Both the position numbers and the translations under genes were made by a program. DNA of 8,368 nucleotides from JBBDSH01 sp040905045. Lineage in GTDB: Bacteria > Pseudomonadota > Gammaproteobacteria > Eutrophobiales > Eutrophobiaceae. The notes under the pieces are model-generated. The model saw nothing but the letters and a program-made list of their open reading frames with translations, had not been told where the DNA came from and did no database searches. This document shows, piece by piece, positions 1-5,405 of the stretch. Positions within the stretch are counted from its first letter, which is position 1. The number at the start of each line of letters is the position of its first letter. The stretch covers positions 1 through 8,368 of the forward strand of contig JBBDSH010000039.1 in NCBI GenBank assembly GCA_040905045.1, written 5' to 3'.

Positions 1-54
1 CAGGCTGCGCCTCCTGTAGTTGACTTGCCCTTTATTTTGGGTCAGTCTGGTTTT

Positions 55-279
55 ATGAGTGAGCATATTCTAATCGACTCCAGTATTTGCCATGGCAAAC
101 CCGTCATTCGTGGCACCCGCGTGCCGGTGTCGGTTGTCGTCGGGAGTCTGGCCGGCGGCATGACTTTTGAAGAAGTTCAACGCGAATACGATCTTACTCA
201 CCAGGATATCCGTGCGGCACTTAAGTTCGCGAGTGAATTGGTAGAGCAGGAATCGTTTCATTCCCTGACGGCTGCTTAA
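55..279 (+). CDS. DUF433 family antitoxin
   Basis: Small (74 aa) DUF433 protein, expected to be the antidote of a type II toxin-antitoxin pair whose toxin is a PIN-like DUF5615 nuclease. The family core is clear: an N-terminal I-x-I-D strand, then CHGKPVIRGTRVPVSVV at about residues 13-29, LAGGM, FEEVQREYDLT and DIRAALKFASELV, which is a winged-helix/HTH-like fold in this family. I start it at ATG 55; a TTG at 25 is also in frame but adds residues the family does not have. No clear Shine-Dalgarno sequence is visible. The stop lies 6 bp before the GTG of the broken toxin gene, so the two were one transcription unit. The promoter is probably outside the window. The reading frame looks intact, so a working antitoxin may be made although its toxin is interrupted. 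Confidence 0.85.
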   Translation: MSEHILIDSSICHGKPVIRGTRVPVSVVVGSLAGGMTFEEVQREYDLTHQDIRAALKFASELVEQESFHSLTAA

Positions 280-285
280 GTCCGG

Positions 286-657
286 GTGCGATTTCTGGTT
301 GACGCCAATCTGCCACGCTCAGTTGTTTCTCTATTCACCGACTTTGGCCATACAGCCGAGCATGTCAATGATGCCGGTTTGAAGGATGCGTGAGACGAAC
401 AGATTGCAGCCCATGCGCGTACGACTCGTACCGCAATCGTCACCCGCGATCTGGATTTTTCCGATATCCGCCAATACCCACCCGAGAATTATCAGGGCAT
501 TATTGTTATGCGAATTGCGGACGATGTTATAGCTGATGATATCGTGCGGATACTTGAGCGTTTCATAAGTCACACTGAGATCATTGAGCAATTACCGGGT
601 CGCCTTGCCGTCGTCGAAGCGAATCATTTTCGTCTGCGCCCGCCTTTGAGAAATTAG
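286..657 (+). pseudogene. DUF5615 PIN-like toxin gene with internal TGA
   Basis: Reading from GTG 286 gives MRFLVDANLPRSVVSLF, the standard start of DUF5615 PIN-like nucleases (VapC-like), with the acidic residue D6 in place. The frame meets TGA at 391-393 (codon 36), exactly where the family has a short linker before a D-E-x-I helix. The same frame then continues as DEQIAAHARTTRTAIVTRDLDF to TAG at 655-657 with no shift. The downstream half holds a further acidic pair (TRDLDF) and a normal C-terminus. Total length is 123 codons, usual for the family, so a single nonsense substitution explains everything. TGA is an ordinary stop elsewhere in the window (rmlA, the HigB-like gene). Alternatives are a sequencing error or a very recent mutation, since nothing else in the gene is decayed. 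Confidence 0.8.
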
Positions 658-666
658 CTTCATACC

Positions 667-817
667 GTGGGCGGGTTAGCTTCGTCCAGCGTAATCGCCA
701 TGGCCGGCGGAAATACTGGAAATGCAGGATGTCTGCGTTCCAGTGAACCCGCCGGAATGGATGATGCTTTAATGGTGGGTTTCGCGCCTGAACGACGGCG
801 CTCTACCCACCCTACGG
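667..817. repeat. Double-hairpin palindromic repeat, copy 1 (with nested insert)
   Basis: Copy of the intergenic repeat seen at 1720 and 2814. It opens with GGGCGGGTTAGC, has a second arm pair GGTGGGT (774-780) / ACCCACC (805-811), and ends CCCACCCTACGG. Against the copy at 1720 it differs by a few substitutions plus about 53 extra nt between GCGTAA and CCCGCCGG, which are annotated separately. It starts 9 bp after the stop of the broken DUF5615 gene. The last 8 nt are duplicated in tandem (CTACGGCT at 812-819 and 820-827). Confidence 0.8.
704..755. repeat. 52-nt nested stem-loop inside the repeat
   Basis: Interrupted hairpin with three stacked stems: CCGGCGG (704-710) with CCGCCGG (749-755), ACTGGAA (715-721) with TTCCAGT (738-744), and GCAG (724-727) with CTGC (733-736) around the loop GATGT. 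The same 52-nt structure recurs at 7005-7056 with identical inner stems. It is absent from the copies at 1720 and 2814, so it behaves as a separate inserted module. No coding potential is apparent. Confidence 0.75.
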
Positions 818-838
818 CTCTACGGCTCCTGAGAATTG

Positions 839-866
839 AAAGATTTCTCCCGCTGGTCGAAATGAC
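839..866. repeat. Half copy of the TGTCAT-type repeat
   Basis: The segment AAAGATTTCTCCCGC followed by TGGTCGAAATGAC is the reverse-strand counterpart of the left half of the element at 6885-6951 (GTCAT-TCGAC-GGAGA-ATCTTT spacing). Only one half is present here. The short tail after it, AATGAC-CTTCGTTTG, also recurs after the copy near 6946, so the two sites share more than the core. Confidence 0.55.
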
Positions 867-888
867 GGCTTCGTTTGAAATGACATAA

Positions 889-921
889 CGGCGGGTTTCG
901 CTGTGCTCTGCCCGCCCTACA
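889..921. repeat. Single hairpin of the GTAGGG-type repeat
   Basis: GGCGGG (890-895) pairs with CCCGCC (911-916) around TTTCGCTGTGCTCTG, followed by CTAC. This is the second-hairpin half of the repeat family found elsewhere in the window. With copy 1 and the half element at 839 it fills most of the gene-free stretch 658-957. Confidence 0.65.
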
Positions 922-957
922 GACTCCCCATCTTTCCCGATTTTCTGCATTCAAAGA

Positions 958-993
958 TATGTCTTTGACAACATATGTTGTTTAAGACATAAT
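958..993 (+). promoter_or_regulatory. Promoter inside a 34-bp palindromic operator
   Basis: A near-consensus sigma-70 promoter, TTGACA (965-970), 17-bp spacer, CATAAT (988-993), lies just before the toxin gene at 1000. Bases 958-991 form an imperfect palindrome centred at 974/975: TATGTCTT / AAGACATA as outer arms and ACAACAT / ATGTTGT as inner arms, with only the two positions between them not pairing (32 of 34 symmetric). The palindrome covers the -35, the spacer and most of the -10. This is the layout expected of an operator for autoregulation by the Xre antitoxin encoded at 1368; that binding is inferred. Confidence 0.85.
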
Positions 994-999
994 TCAATA

Positions 1000-1362
1000 A
1001 TGCTATGGACGGTCGAGTTTACCGAGGAGTTTGAACGGGAATTTGATGAATTACCCACTCCTGTTCAGGATGAATTGTTGGCGCAGGCCAAAGTCATTGA
1101 GTATTTCGGGCCGGAGGCGAAACATCCAAGAGTGGATACATTGAAAGGTTCGAAATACTCAAATATGAAAGAGTTGCGTTTTGATGCGGAAGATGGAGCA
1201 TGGCGGGTCGCTTTCGCATTCGATCCTGCAAGGCATGCCGTATTACTCGCCGCCGGAGACAAATCCGGAGGCAGTGAGAAACGTTTTTACAAGCAGCTGA
1301 TAGAAGTCGCCGACAAACGATACAAGGCACACCTGGAGCGTCTTTCCGGGAAATTGAGGTGA
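1000..1362 (+). CDS. RelE/HigB-like toxin (Gp49-type)
   Basis: A 120-aa toxin of the RelE/HigB superfamily, in the phage Gp49-like branch. Proteins of this fold typically cut mRNA on the ribosome. Visible family features are the N-terminal V-E-F-T-EEFEREFDELP segment, LKGSKYSNMKELRF (about 48-61), a WRVAFAFDP strand (68-76), AVLLAAGDKSG (80-90) and FYKQLI with a basic C-terminal helix. R60 and R69 and the lysines near 88-98 are candidate RNA-binding or catalytic residues. The gene precedes its antitoxin, the HigBA order, and its TGA overlaps the antitoxin frame region. The ATG lies 6 nt after the -10 hexamer and has no Shine-Dalgarno sequence, so the transcript is probably leaderless. The frame appears intact; whether it is toxic cannot be judged here. 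Confidence 0.85.
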   Translation: MLWTVEFTEEFEREFDELPTPVQDELLAQAKVIEYFGPEAKHPRVDTLKGSKYSNMKELRFDAEDGAWRVAFAFDPARHAVLLAAGDKSGGSEKRFYKQLIEVADKRYKAHLERLSGKLR

Positions 1363-1367
1363 TGGTT

Positions 1368-1715
1368 ATGGGACGGACATTGAATCAGAAAATCTCGCAG
1401 TTGCCCTGCAAACGGCAAAAAAGAGTAAAAAAGCGTGCGGCTGAGTTGATCAATGAAGAACTCTCCTTAAGGGATTTACGCAAGGCCCTGGATCTGACTC
1501 AGACGGATATCGCGGATCGCCTCGGGGTCGGACAAGATGCCGTATCCCGGTACGAGCAGCGTACCGATATGCTGCTCTCTACATTGCACGGTTACTTACA
1601 GGCGATGGGGGGTCGTTTAACGATTCTGGCCGAATTCCCAAACCGAAAGCCGGTCAGGATTTCCCATCTGAAGGATATTGAAACCACAGGGGGTGATAGC
1701 GGGGGAATGGATTAG
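1368..1715 (+). CDS. Xre/HigA-like HTH antitoxin
   Basis: A 115-aa Xre-family DNA-binding protein, expected to neutralise the toxin at 1000 and repress their shared promoter. A basic N-terminal helix (CKRQKRVKKRAAELI) precedes a helix-turn-helix at about residues 36-63, with LTQTDIADRLGV and QDAVSRYE as the two HTH helices. The tail has the STLHGYLQAMGGRLTILAEFP pattern that follows the HTH in antitoxins of Gp49-type toxins. GTG 1359, ATG 1362 and ATG 1368 are all possible starts. I prefer 1368 because AGGTGAT (1357-1363) is a strong Shine-Dalgarno match 4-5 nt upstream. That site lies across the toxin stop codon, so translation of the two genes is probably coupled. The last residues (TTGGDSGGMD) are low-complexity and run almost into the next repeat. 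Confidence 0.87.
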   Translation: MGRTLNQKISQLPCKRQKRVKKRAAELINEELSLRDLRKALDLTQTDIADRLGVGQDAVSRYEQRTDMLLSTLHGYLQAMGGRLTILAEFPNRKPVRISHLKDIETTGGDSGGMD

Positions 1716-1719
1716 TGTC

Positions 1720-1832
1720 GTGGGGCGGGTTAGCGTCGTCCAGCGTAACCCGCCGGAATGGATGATTCTTCAATGGTGGGTTTCGCGCCTGAACGGCGGC
1801 GCTCTACCCACCCTACGGCTCTGGCATAACAG
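1720..1832. repeat. Double-hairpin repeat, copy 2 (left of rmlA)
   Basis: Two consecutive hairpins: GCGGGTTA...TAACCCGC, then GGTGGGT...ACCCACC, joined by a linker around GGAATGGATGATTC and ending CCCACCCTACGGCT. Bases 1723-1820 are identical to 2817-2914 (98 nt), and the following CTGGCATAACAG is shared too after a 1-nt indel. It starts 5 bp after the antitoxin stop. A role in transcript 3' ends is possible but there is no U-tract. Confidence 0.85.
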
Positions 1833-1843
1833 TGACAGGAAGT

Positions 1844-1882
1844 CCGTAGGGTGGGTTGAACGTCGTTGGTGAAACCCACCGG
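1844..1882. repeat. Single GTAGGG-type hairpin upstream of rmlA
   Basis: GGTGGGTT (1850-1857) pairs perfectly with AACCCACC (1873-1880) around a 15-nt centre, GAACGTCGTTGGTGA, and GTAGGG precedes the stem. The centre resembles that of the hairpin at 8266. It lies 44 bp before the rmlA start, so any rmlA promoter must sit in or after it. Confidence 0.75.
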
Positions 1883-1926
1883 TATTGGCTATGGCAATTG
1901 TTGATGCCAGTATTTAGAATTGCTCG

Positions 1927-2808
1927 ATGAACAAGCGCAAGGGCATCATTCTCGCCGGCGGCAAGGGCACCCGCCTCTATCCCATTACCCACGCGGTCAG
2001 CAAGCAGCTGCTGCCCATCTATGACAAGCCCATGGTGTATTATCCCCTGTCCACGCTGATGCTGGCCGGGGTGCGGGAGGTTCTGATCGTTACCACGCCT
2101 CACGATCAACAGGCCTATCAATTCGCTTTGGGTGACGGCTCTCAATGGGGACTGCGTTTCGAGTACGCCGTACAGGCGGAACCCAGGGGGCTGGCGGATG
2201 CCTTTCTGGTGGGCGAGGATTTTCTCGGTGATGATCCCTGCGTCCTGATCCTGGGTGACAACATCTTTTACGGGCATGATCTCACCGAGCCGTTGCGCAC
2301 CGCCGTGGAACGATCCGCCGGCGCCACGGTGTTTGCCTATGAGGTCTCCGATCCGCAGCGTTACGGCGTTATCGAATTCGATGACGATTTAAAAGCCGTT
2401 AGCATTGAGGAAAAGCCGCAGCACCCCCGCTCCCGCTACGCCGTCACGGGCCTGTATTTCTACGATAACGAGGTGGTGTCCATTGCCAAATCCATTCAAC
2501 CCTCGGCCCGGGGCGAGCTGGAGATCACGGACGTGAACCGGCGTTACATGGAAGCAGGAACACTGAACGTGGAGCTGCTGGACCGGGGCACGGCCTGGCT
2601 GGATACCGGCACCCACGACAGCATGGTGGACGCTACCGATTATGTGCGCGTGCTGGAGAAACGCCAGGGGATCAAGATCGGCTGCCCGGAGGAGATCGCC
2701 TGGCGGCTGGGGTACATCGATGACGGGCAGTTGCTGGCACTGGCGGAAGGTTTGAATTCGTCGGATTACGGGGAGTATCTGCGGCGGCTGGTAAAGGGTG
2801 TGAGTTGA
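1927..2808 (+). CDS. rmlA: Glucose-1-phosphate thymidylyltransferase RmlA
   Basis: First enzyme of dTDP-L-rhamnose synthesis: joins dTTP and glucose-1-phosphate to give dTDP-glucose and pyrophosphate, in the cytoplasm. At 293 aa it is full length for the family. The nucleotide-binding signature GGKGTRLYP is at residues 11-19, followed by SKQLLPIYDKPMVYYPLSTLMLAG. LGDN (109-112) carries the metal-binding aspartate D111, and EEKP (161-164), GELEITDVN (196-204) and the AWLDTGTH segment (223-230) are all present. The ATG at 1927 gives the standard N-terminus but lacks a Shine-Dalgarno sequence; TAGAAT lies exactly 6 nt upstream, so a leaderless transcript is possible. It is isolated from rmlC by a sulfotransferase on the other strand and is flanked on both sides by near-identical repeats. 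Also known as rfbA. Confidence 0.97.
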   Translation: MNKRKGIILAGGKGTRLYPITHAVSKQLLPIYDKPMVYYPLSTLMLAGVREVLIVTTPHDQQAYQFALGDGSQWGLRFEYAVQAEPRGLADAFLVGEDFLGDDPCVLILGDNIFYGHDLTEPLRTAVERSAGATVFAYEVSDPQRYGVIEFDDDLKAVSIEEKPQHPRSRYAVTGLYFYDNEVVSIAKSIQPSARGELEITDVNRRYMEAGTLNVELLDRGTAWLDTGTHDSMVDATDYVRVLEKRQGIKIGCPEEIAWRLGYIDDGQLLALAEGLNSSDYGEYLRRLVKGVS

Positions 2809-2813
2809 AAGCT

Positions 2814-2927
2814 GTAGGGCGGGTTAGCGTCGTCCAGCGTAACCCGCCGGAATGGATGATTCTTCAATGGTGGGTTTCGCGCCTGAACGGCGGCGCTCTA
2901 CCCACCCTACGGCTACTGGCATAACAG
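2814..2927. repeat. Double-hairpin repeat, copy 3 (right of rmlA)
   Basis: Same element as at 1720, identical over 98 nt (2817-2914 against 1723-1820). It starts GTAGGGCGGGTT and ends ACCCACCCTAC, which are imperfect terminal inverted repeats. It begins 6 bp after the rmlA stop and lies between the convergent rmlA and sulfotransferase genes, a place where a two-way transcript end would be useful; no U-tract is visible, so calling it a terminator would be a guess. Confidence 0.87.
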
Positions 2928-2965
2928 AAAATCGGGGACAGATCACGGTTCAGGCCGCGCCTGGT

Positions 2966-3658
2966 TTACGTCTCCTCTTCGCGCAGGCGTTCCACAAATC
3001 TGTATAATTTCTGATCAAACTGGTTCAATTTCCTGATCTGGTTTATTTCATAATCGGAATAATAGTCCGATTTTCTTCTTCCTTCCGATACGTTCTTGCG
3101 CGGCACTTCCTTTTTGCTCCACCCGAATAAACGGCACAACTCATTGACACTGTCATCAAAGTTTTCGGTGGTGCCGATATGAGAAAAATGCTTTTTGATA
3201 TTCTGCTTGGCCTTTTGCAGATGTTCGTCGGTGACCGGTCGTTTGTGCATGCCGGACAGTAACCTCGTCTGATGGTTGTCCAGTTGGGAGTCTCCGACTG
3301 TATCCAGATATTTCAGCAGGCTGATGTTTCTTCCCCGCCATTCCTCCCTCTCATTCATGATGTGATGGTAATAGGACAATATCCGTTCGACCGGATCCCG
3401 CACCATGGACACATAGGTCGGCTGCAACCCCTTGAACTGCACCGGATTGAATCCGATGTGCCCCATGAACACCTTGTAATTTTTCTTCTGCTCCTGTGTC
3501 AGCGCCTTGAAGTCTTCCTGGGTTGTGAAATGCGAATCCTTGCTGTAGATGAAGAAGAGTTCCTCGGGTTCATAGTTCTCCAGTACGAATTTTCTCAGGC
3601 TGGTACCGGCGGTTTTGGGGATATGAAGGATGACGATGGGTTGTGCTTGTTTATCCAT
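2966..3658 (-). CDS. Family 2 (carbohydrate) sulfotransferase
   Basis: A 230-aa sulfotransferase that should move sulfate from PAPS to a sugar hydroxyl. The 5'-phosphosulfate loop is HIPKTAGTS (12-20) and the 3'-phosphate binding segment is MVRDPVERILSYY (85-97). DNHQTRLLSG (127-136) and IGTTENFDDSVNEL (161-174) match the family 2 pattern. No signal peptide or membrane segment is seen, so it would act in the cytoplasm on an activated sugar or lipid-linked glycan. It is the only gene on the minus strand, convergent with rmlA and divergent from rmlC. It looks less G+C-rich than the rml genes (not computed) and uses many AAA and AAT codons, which fits acquisition by transfer. The acceptor is unknown; rhamnose or another sugar of the same surface glycan is an inference from position. 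No Shine-Dalgarno sequence precedes the ATG. Confidence 0.85.
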   Translation of the reverse strand: MDKQAQPIVILHIPKTAGTSLRKFVLENYEPEELFFIYSKDSHFTTQEDFKALTQEQKKNYKVFMGHIGFNPVQFKGLQPTYVSMVRDPVERILSYYHHIMNEREEWRGRNISLLKYLDTVGDSQLDNHQTRLLSGMHKRPVTDEHLQKAKQNIKKHFSHIGTTENFDDSVNELCRLFGWSKKEVPRKNVSEGRRKSDYYSDYEINQIRKLNQFDQKLYRFVERLREEET

Positions 3659-3828
3659 TGATGGGTACGGCGTCTCTATTAACGGTGTGCGGGCGATCAG
3701 CGCCTTTCACGGATTGTCCAGGTATTGTTTATCAGGCGCTTTAATGTAATTTCAGACGGCATGGGGGTCAAGTCTTGTATTTTCCTGTAAAATTCGATTG
3801 TCATACATTACTCAGCCTGTTACCGCCC

Positions 3829-4377
3829 ATGAAATTCATTCCTGCCGAGATACCCGACGTGATAATTATCGAACCCGATGTGTTCGGCGACGAACGCGGT
3901 TTCTTCATGGAAAACTGGCACAAGGCAAAGTTCCGGGAGAACGGCATCGATGCGGATTTCGTCCAGGACAATCACAGCCGCTCCGGCCGGCACGCCCTGC
4001 GCGGGCTGCATTATCAGATCAAACAGCCGCAGGGGAAACTGGTGCGCGTGGTTCTGGGCGAGGTCTTCGACGTAGCGGTGGATCTGCGGCGCGCCTCTCC
4101 GACCTTCGGGAAATGGACGGGGGAGTATCTTTCCGGGGAGAACAAAAAGATGCTCTGGGTGCCGCCCGGTTTCGCCCATGGTTTCCTGGTCACCAGTGAA
4201 TCGGCGGATCTGCTTTACAAGTGCACGGATTTTTACGCGCCGGAACACGAACGTACCCTTCGCTGGGACGATCCGGAATTGGCTATCGAGTGGCCGTTGC
4301 CTGAGGACGTGCAGCCGATATTATCAAAGAAGGATGCGGGGGCGTTGATGTTCAAGGATGCGGAGGTGTATGAGTAA
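3829..4377 (+). CDS. rmlC: dTDP-4-dehydrorhamnose 3,5-epimerase RmlC
   Basis: Third step of dTDP-L-rhamnose synthesis: epimerises dTDP-4-keto-6-deoxyglucose at C3 and C5. The 182-aa cupin is full length. The signature DNHSRSGRHALRGLHYQ is at 47-63, with H61 as the expected catalytic base. K70-V72 (GKLVRVV) and the cupin strands follow, then WVPPGFAHGFL (110-120), the LLYKCTDFY segment (128-136) with the expected catalytic tyrosine, and D169 in LSKKDA, the probable partner of the histidine. I start at ATG 3829 (MKFIPAEIPDVIII); an in-frame TTG at 3775 would add 18 residues that do not resemble the family. No Shine-Dalgarno sequence is seen. The 170-bp gap upstream holds no repeat of the GTAGGG family and no promoter I can call with confidence. 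Also known as rfbC. Confidence 0.96.
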   Translation: MKFIPAEIPDVIIIEPDVFGDERGFFMENWHKAKFRENGIDADFVQDNHSRSGRHALRGLHYQIKQPQGKLVRVVLGEVFDVAVDLRRASPTFGKWTGEYLSGENKKMLWVPPGFAHGFLVTSESADLLYKCTDFYAPEHERTLRWDDPELAIEWPLPEDVQPILSKKDAGALMFKDAEVYE

Positions 4378-4379
4378 TC

Positions 4380-4414
4380 AAGTTATAAGTGACAAGTTAC
4401 AAGTCACAAGTTGC
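4380..4414. repeat. Five tandem heptamers AAGTNRY
   Basis: Five contiguous 7-nt units directly after the rmlC stop: AAGTTAT, AAGTGAC, AAGTTAC, AAGTCAC and AAGTTGC. The first four bases never vary; the last three follow NRY. The array begins 2 bp after the stop codon. No coding role is visible. It could be a simple tandem repeat that changes length by slippage, or iterated binding sites. Confidence 0.75.
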
Positions 4415-4444
4415 AGGATTTCACTTTTCCGCATGTAATCGGGG

Positions 4445-4497
4445 AAGCCGTCCCCGGCTTACTGCATGCCGGGGCAGGCATGCTGGTGGACCCAGCA
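4445..4497. repeat. Cluster of three stem-loops downstream of rmlC
   Basis: Three hairpins follow one another: AAGCCG (4445-4450) with CGGCTT (4455-4460) and a 4-nt loop; GCATGCC (4464-4470) with GGCATGC (4477-4483) and a 6-nt loop; TGCTGG (4481-4486) with CCAGCA (4492-4497). The second and third share TGC, so they would be alternatives in RNA. It is unrelated to the GTAGGG family. No U-tract follows, so I label it a repeat rather than a terminator. The remainder of the gene-free stretch, 4498-4688, holds no clear gene. Confidence 0.6.
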
Positions 4498-4688
4498 TCC
4501 AGTAGACCAATCATTCCCTGTTCTGCTGCATTTCAGTCACTGCAGGGTCGTTCCTGCTTATTTCCTTAGAAACATCAGGTAGTTACGAGTATTGCTCACA
4601 ACAGAACTATAATCTATTATGACCTGAGTCACGAATATCCGGCTGTTCGATTCTGTCACGTTGTATTGGATACCAACAGAATCACTAA

Positions 4689-4932
4689 CTGGAGAATCAG
4701 GCAATCAGACTTACAAAAGGACTTATCAGTCAGTCACGGATTATTGCCAAAGGTAGTCGAATCCGGGATGTAGAAAGACTTCTTGACCAATACGGAGGAC
4801 AGAGATCGAAATGGATCAAGAAGAGCAGCCCTGTGTTTGAGTACCAGGGAATATTATATGAATATCACCTGGTATGAGCATCACGGTATAGGTCGGATCG
4901 AAACCAGGCTCAAGGTAGTTGCCGAAAAATGA
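4689..4932 (+). pseudogene. Polymorphic-toxin-like C-terminal domain, frameshifted
   Basis: From about 4689 one frame reads AIRLTKGLISQSRIIAKGS, IRDVERLLDQYGG, SKWIKKSSPVFEYQG and LYEYH, then hits TGA at 4875. Dropping one C from CACCTGG (about 4866-4871) gives EYHWYEHHGIGRIETRLK and runs to TGA at 4930-4932, which overlaps the ATG of the next gene as ATGA. The pattern K-G-S-x-I-x-D-V, QYGG, W-x-K-x-S, E-x-H-W-Y and E-x-x-x-K resembles the extreme C-terminal tips of RHS, hemagglutinin and similar polymorphic toxins, from memory; I cannot name the domain family. No start codon, signal peptide or delivery domain is attached: TAA at 4686 closes the frame upstream. It is best read as an orphan toxin tip, inactivated or misread by one base. 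A sequencing error could account for the shift. Confidence 0.65.
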
Positions 4933-5255
4933 TTGTTACACTCAATACAAAAAACTCTGATTACCCGGAACTCTCCGAAGGTCAGCCTTATTTTGTCATA
5001 GGGATAGAGGCGGACGATTACAGGATATTGAACGATGCAGGCAAACCGTATCTGTATCCAGCTGATCTCTTTGATATTGTGGACTCAACCGAACCGGAAG
5101 ACTGGATAACGGAATATGGAGATGATGGTGAACGATATTCCTATCCTCAACCTCTGAATAGTATCGGTTTTTTTGAGGATTTTTTTGACCAAAAGCCCGA
5201 GCAAATATCTATATTCTGGCATGTTGTCAATCAGCGACTTACGGATGCTGCTTGA
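4929..5255 (+). CDS. Probable immunity protein of the adjacent toxin tip
   Basis: A 108-aa acidic protein with no signal peptide or membrane segment. It reads YPELSEGQPYFVIGIEADDYRILND at the start, then LYPADLFDIVD and EPEDWITEYG, and GFFEDFFD near the C-terminus. Small acidic proteins with a YRI-L-D...YP..LF/W layout occur as immunity proteins behind polymorphic toxins; this is recalled resemblance, not a named family. The strongest evidence is position: its ATG (4929-4931) overlaps the TGA of the frame-corrected toxin module, so translation was coupled and the pair evolved together. No independent Shine-Dalgarno sequence is visible, so loss of the toxin frame may lower its expression. It appears A+T-richer than the rml genes. 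The reading frame is complete. Confidence 0.65.
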   Translation: MIVTLNTKNSDYPELSEGQPYFVIGIEADDYRILNDAGKPYLYPADLFDIVDSTEPEDWITEYGDDGERYSYPQPLNSIGFFEDFFDQKPEQISIFWHVVNQRLTDAA

Positions 5256-5275
5256 CATCAACTGAGTAAAGGGGG

Positions 5276-5302
5276 CGGAGTGATTAAAAATAAACCACTC
5301 CG
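5276..5302. repeat. 7-bp inverted repeat with A-rich loop
   Basis: CGGAGTG (5276-5282) pairs perfectly with CACTCCG (5296-5302) around the 13-nt loop ATTAAAAATAAAC, 20 bp after the immunity gene stop. It could end the toxin/immunity transcript, but sequence after it is lost in the N gap, so a U-tract cannot be checked. Confidence 0.45.
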
Positions 5303-5305
5303 GCC

Positions 5306-5405
5306 NNNNNNNNNNNNNNNNNNNNNNNNNNNNNNNNNNNNNNNNNNNNNNNNNNNNNNNNNNNNNNNNNNNNNNNNNNNNNNNNNNNNNNNNNNNNNNN
5401 NNNNN
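5306..5405. other. Scaffold gap of 100 N
   Basis: Exactly 100 N, the conventional placeholder for a gap of unknown size. It stops inside a GTAGGG-type repeat (CTACCCACCCTAC resumes right after), which suggests the repeat broke the assembly. One or more genes could be missing, and rmlD may not truly lie this close to the immunity gene. Confidence 0.97.

Noticed and set aside
391..393. TGA as selenocysteine or recoded tryptophan
   Set aside because: rmlA and the HigB-like gene end properly with TGA, the family has no cysteine or selenocysteine site here, and no selenocysteine insertion-type hairpin is evident.
667..888. Open frames within 660-950 on both strands
   Set aside because: They translate palindromic repeats; the same peptides recur at other repeat copies and have no protein-like character.
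1844..1882. Intrinsic terminator before rmlA
   Set aside because: The stem is strong but no run of T follows, and the loop is 15 nt; it matches the repeat family better.
3272..3661. 129-codon open frame on the + strand
   Set aside because: It lies opposite the sulfotransferase, whose motifs are unambiguous; it is a shadow of that gene.
3725..3793. Promoter for rmlC (TTGTTT/TGTAAT or GTCAAG/TAAAAT)
   Set aside because: Spacers of 14 and 15 bp and poor hexamers; neither can be chosen with confidence.
4608..4613. TATAAT as a promoter for the toxin/immunity module
   Set aside because: Perfect -10 hexamer, but no -35 at 16-18 bp and no TGN extension, in an A+T-rich stretch where chance matches are expected.
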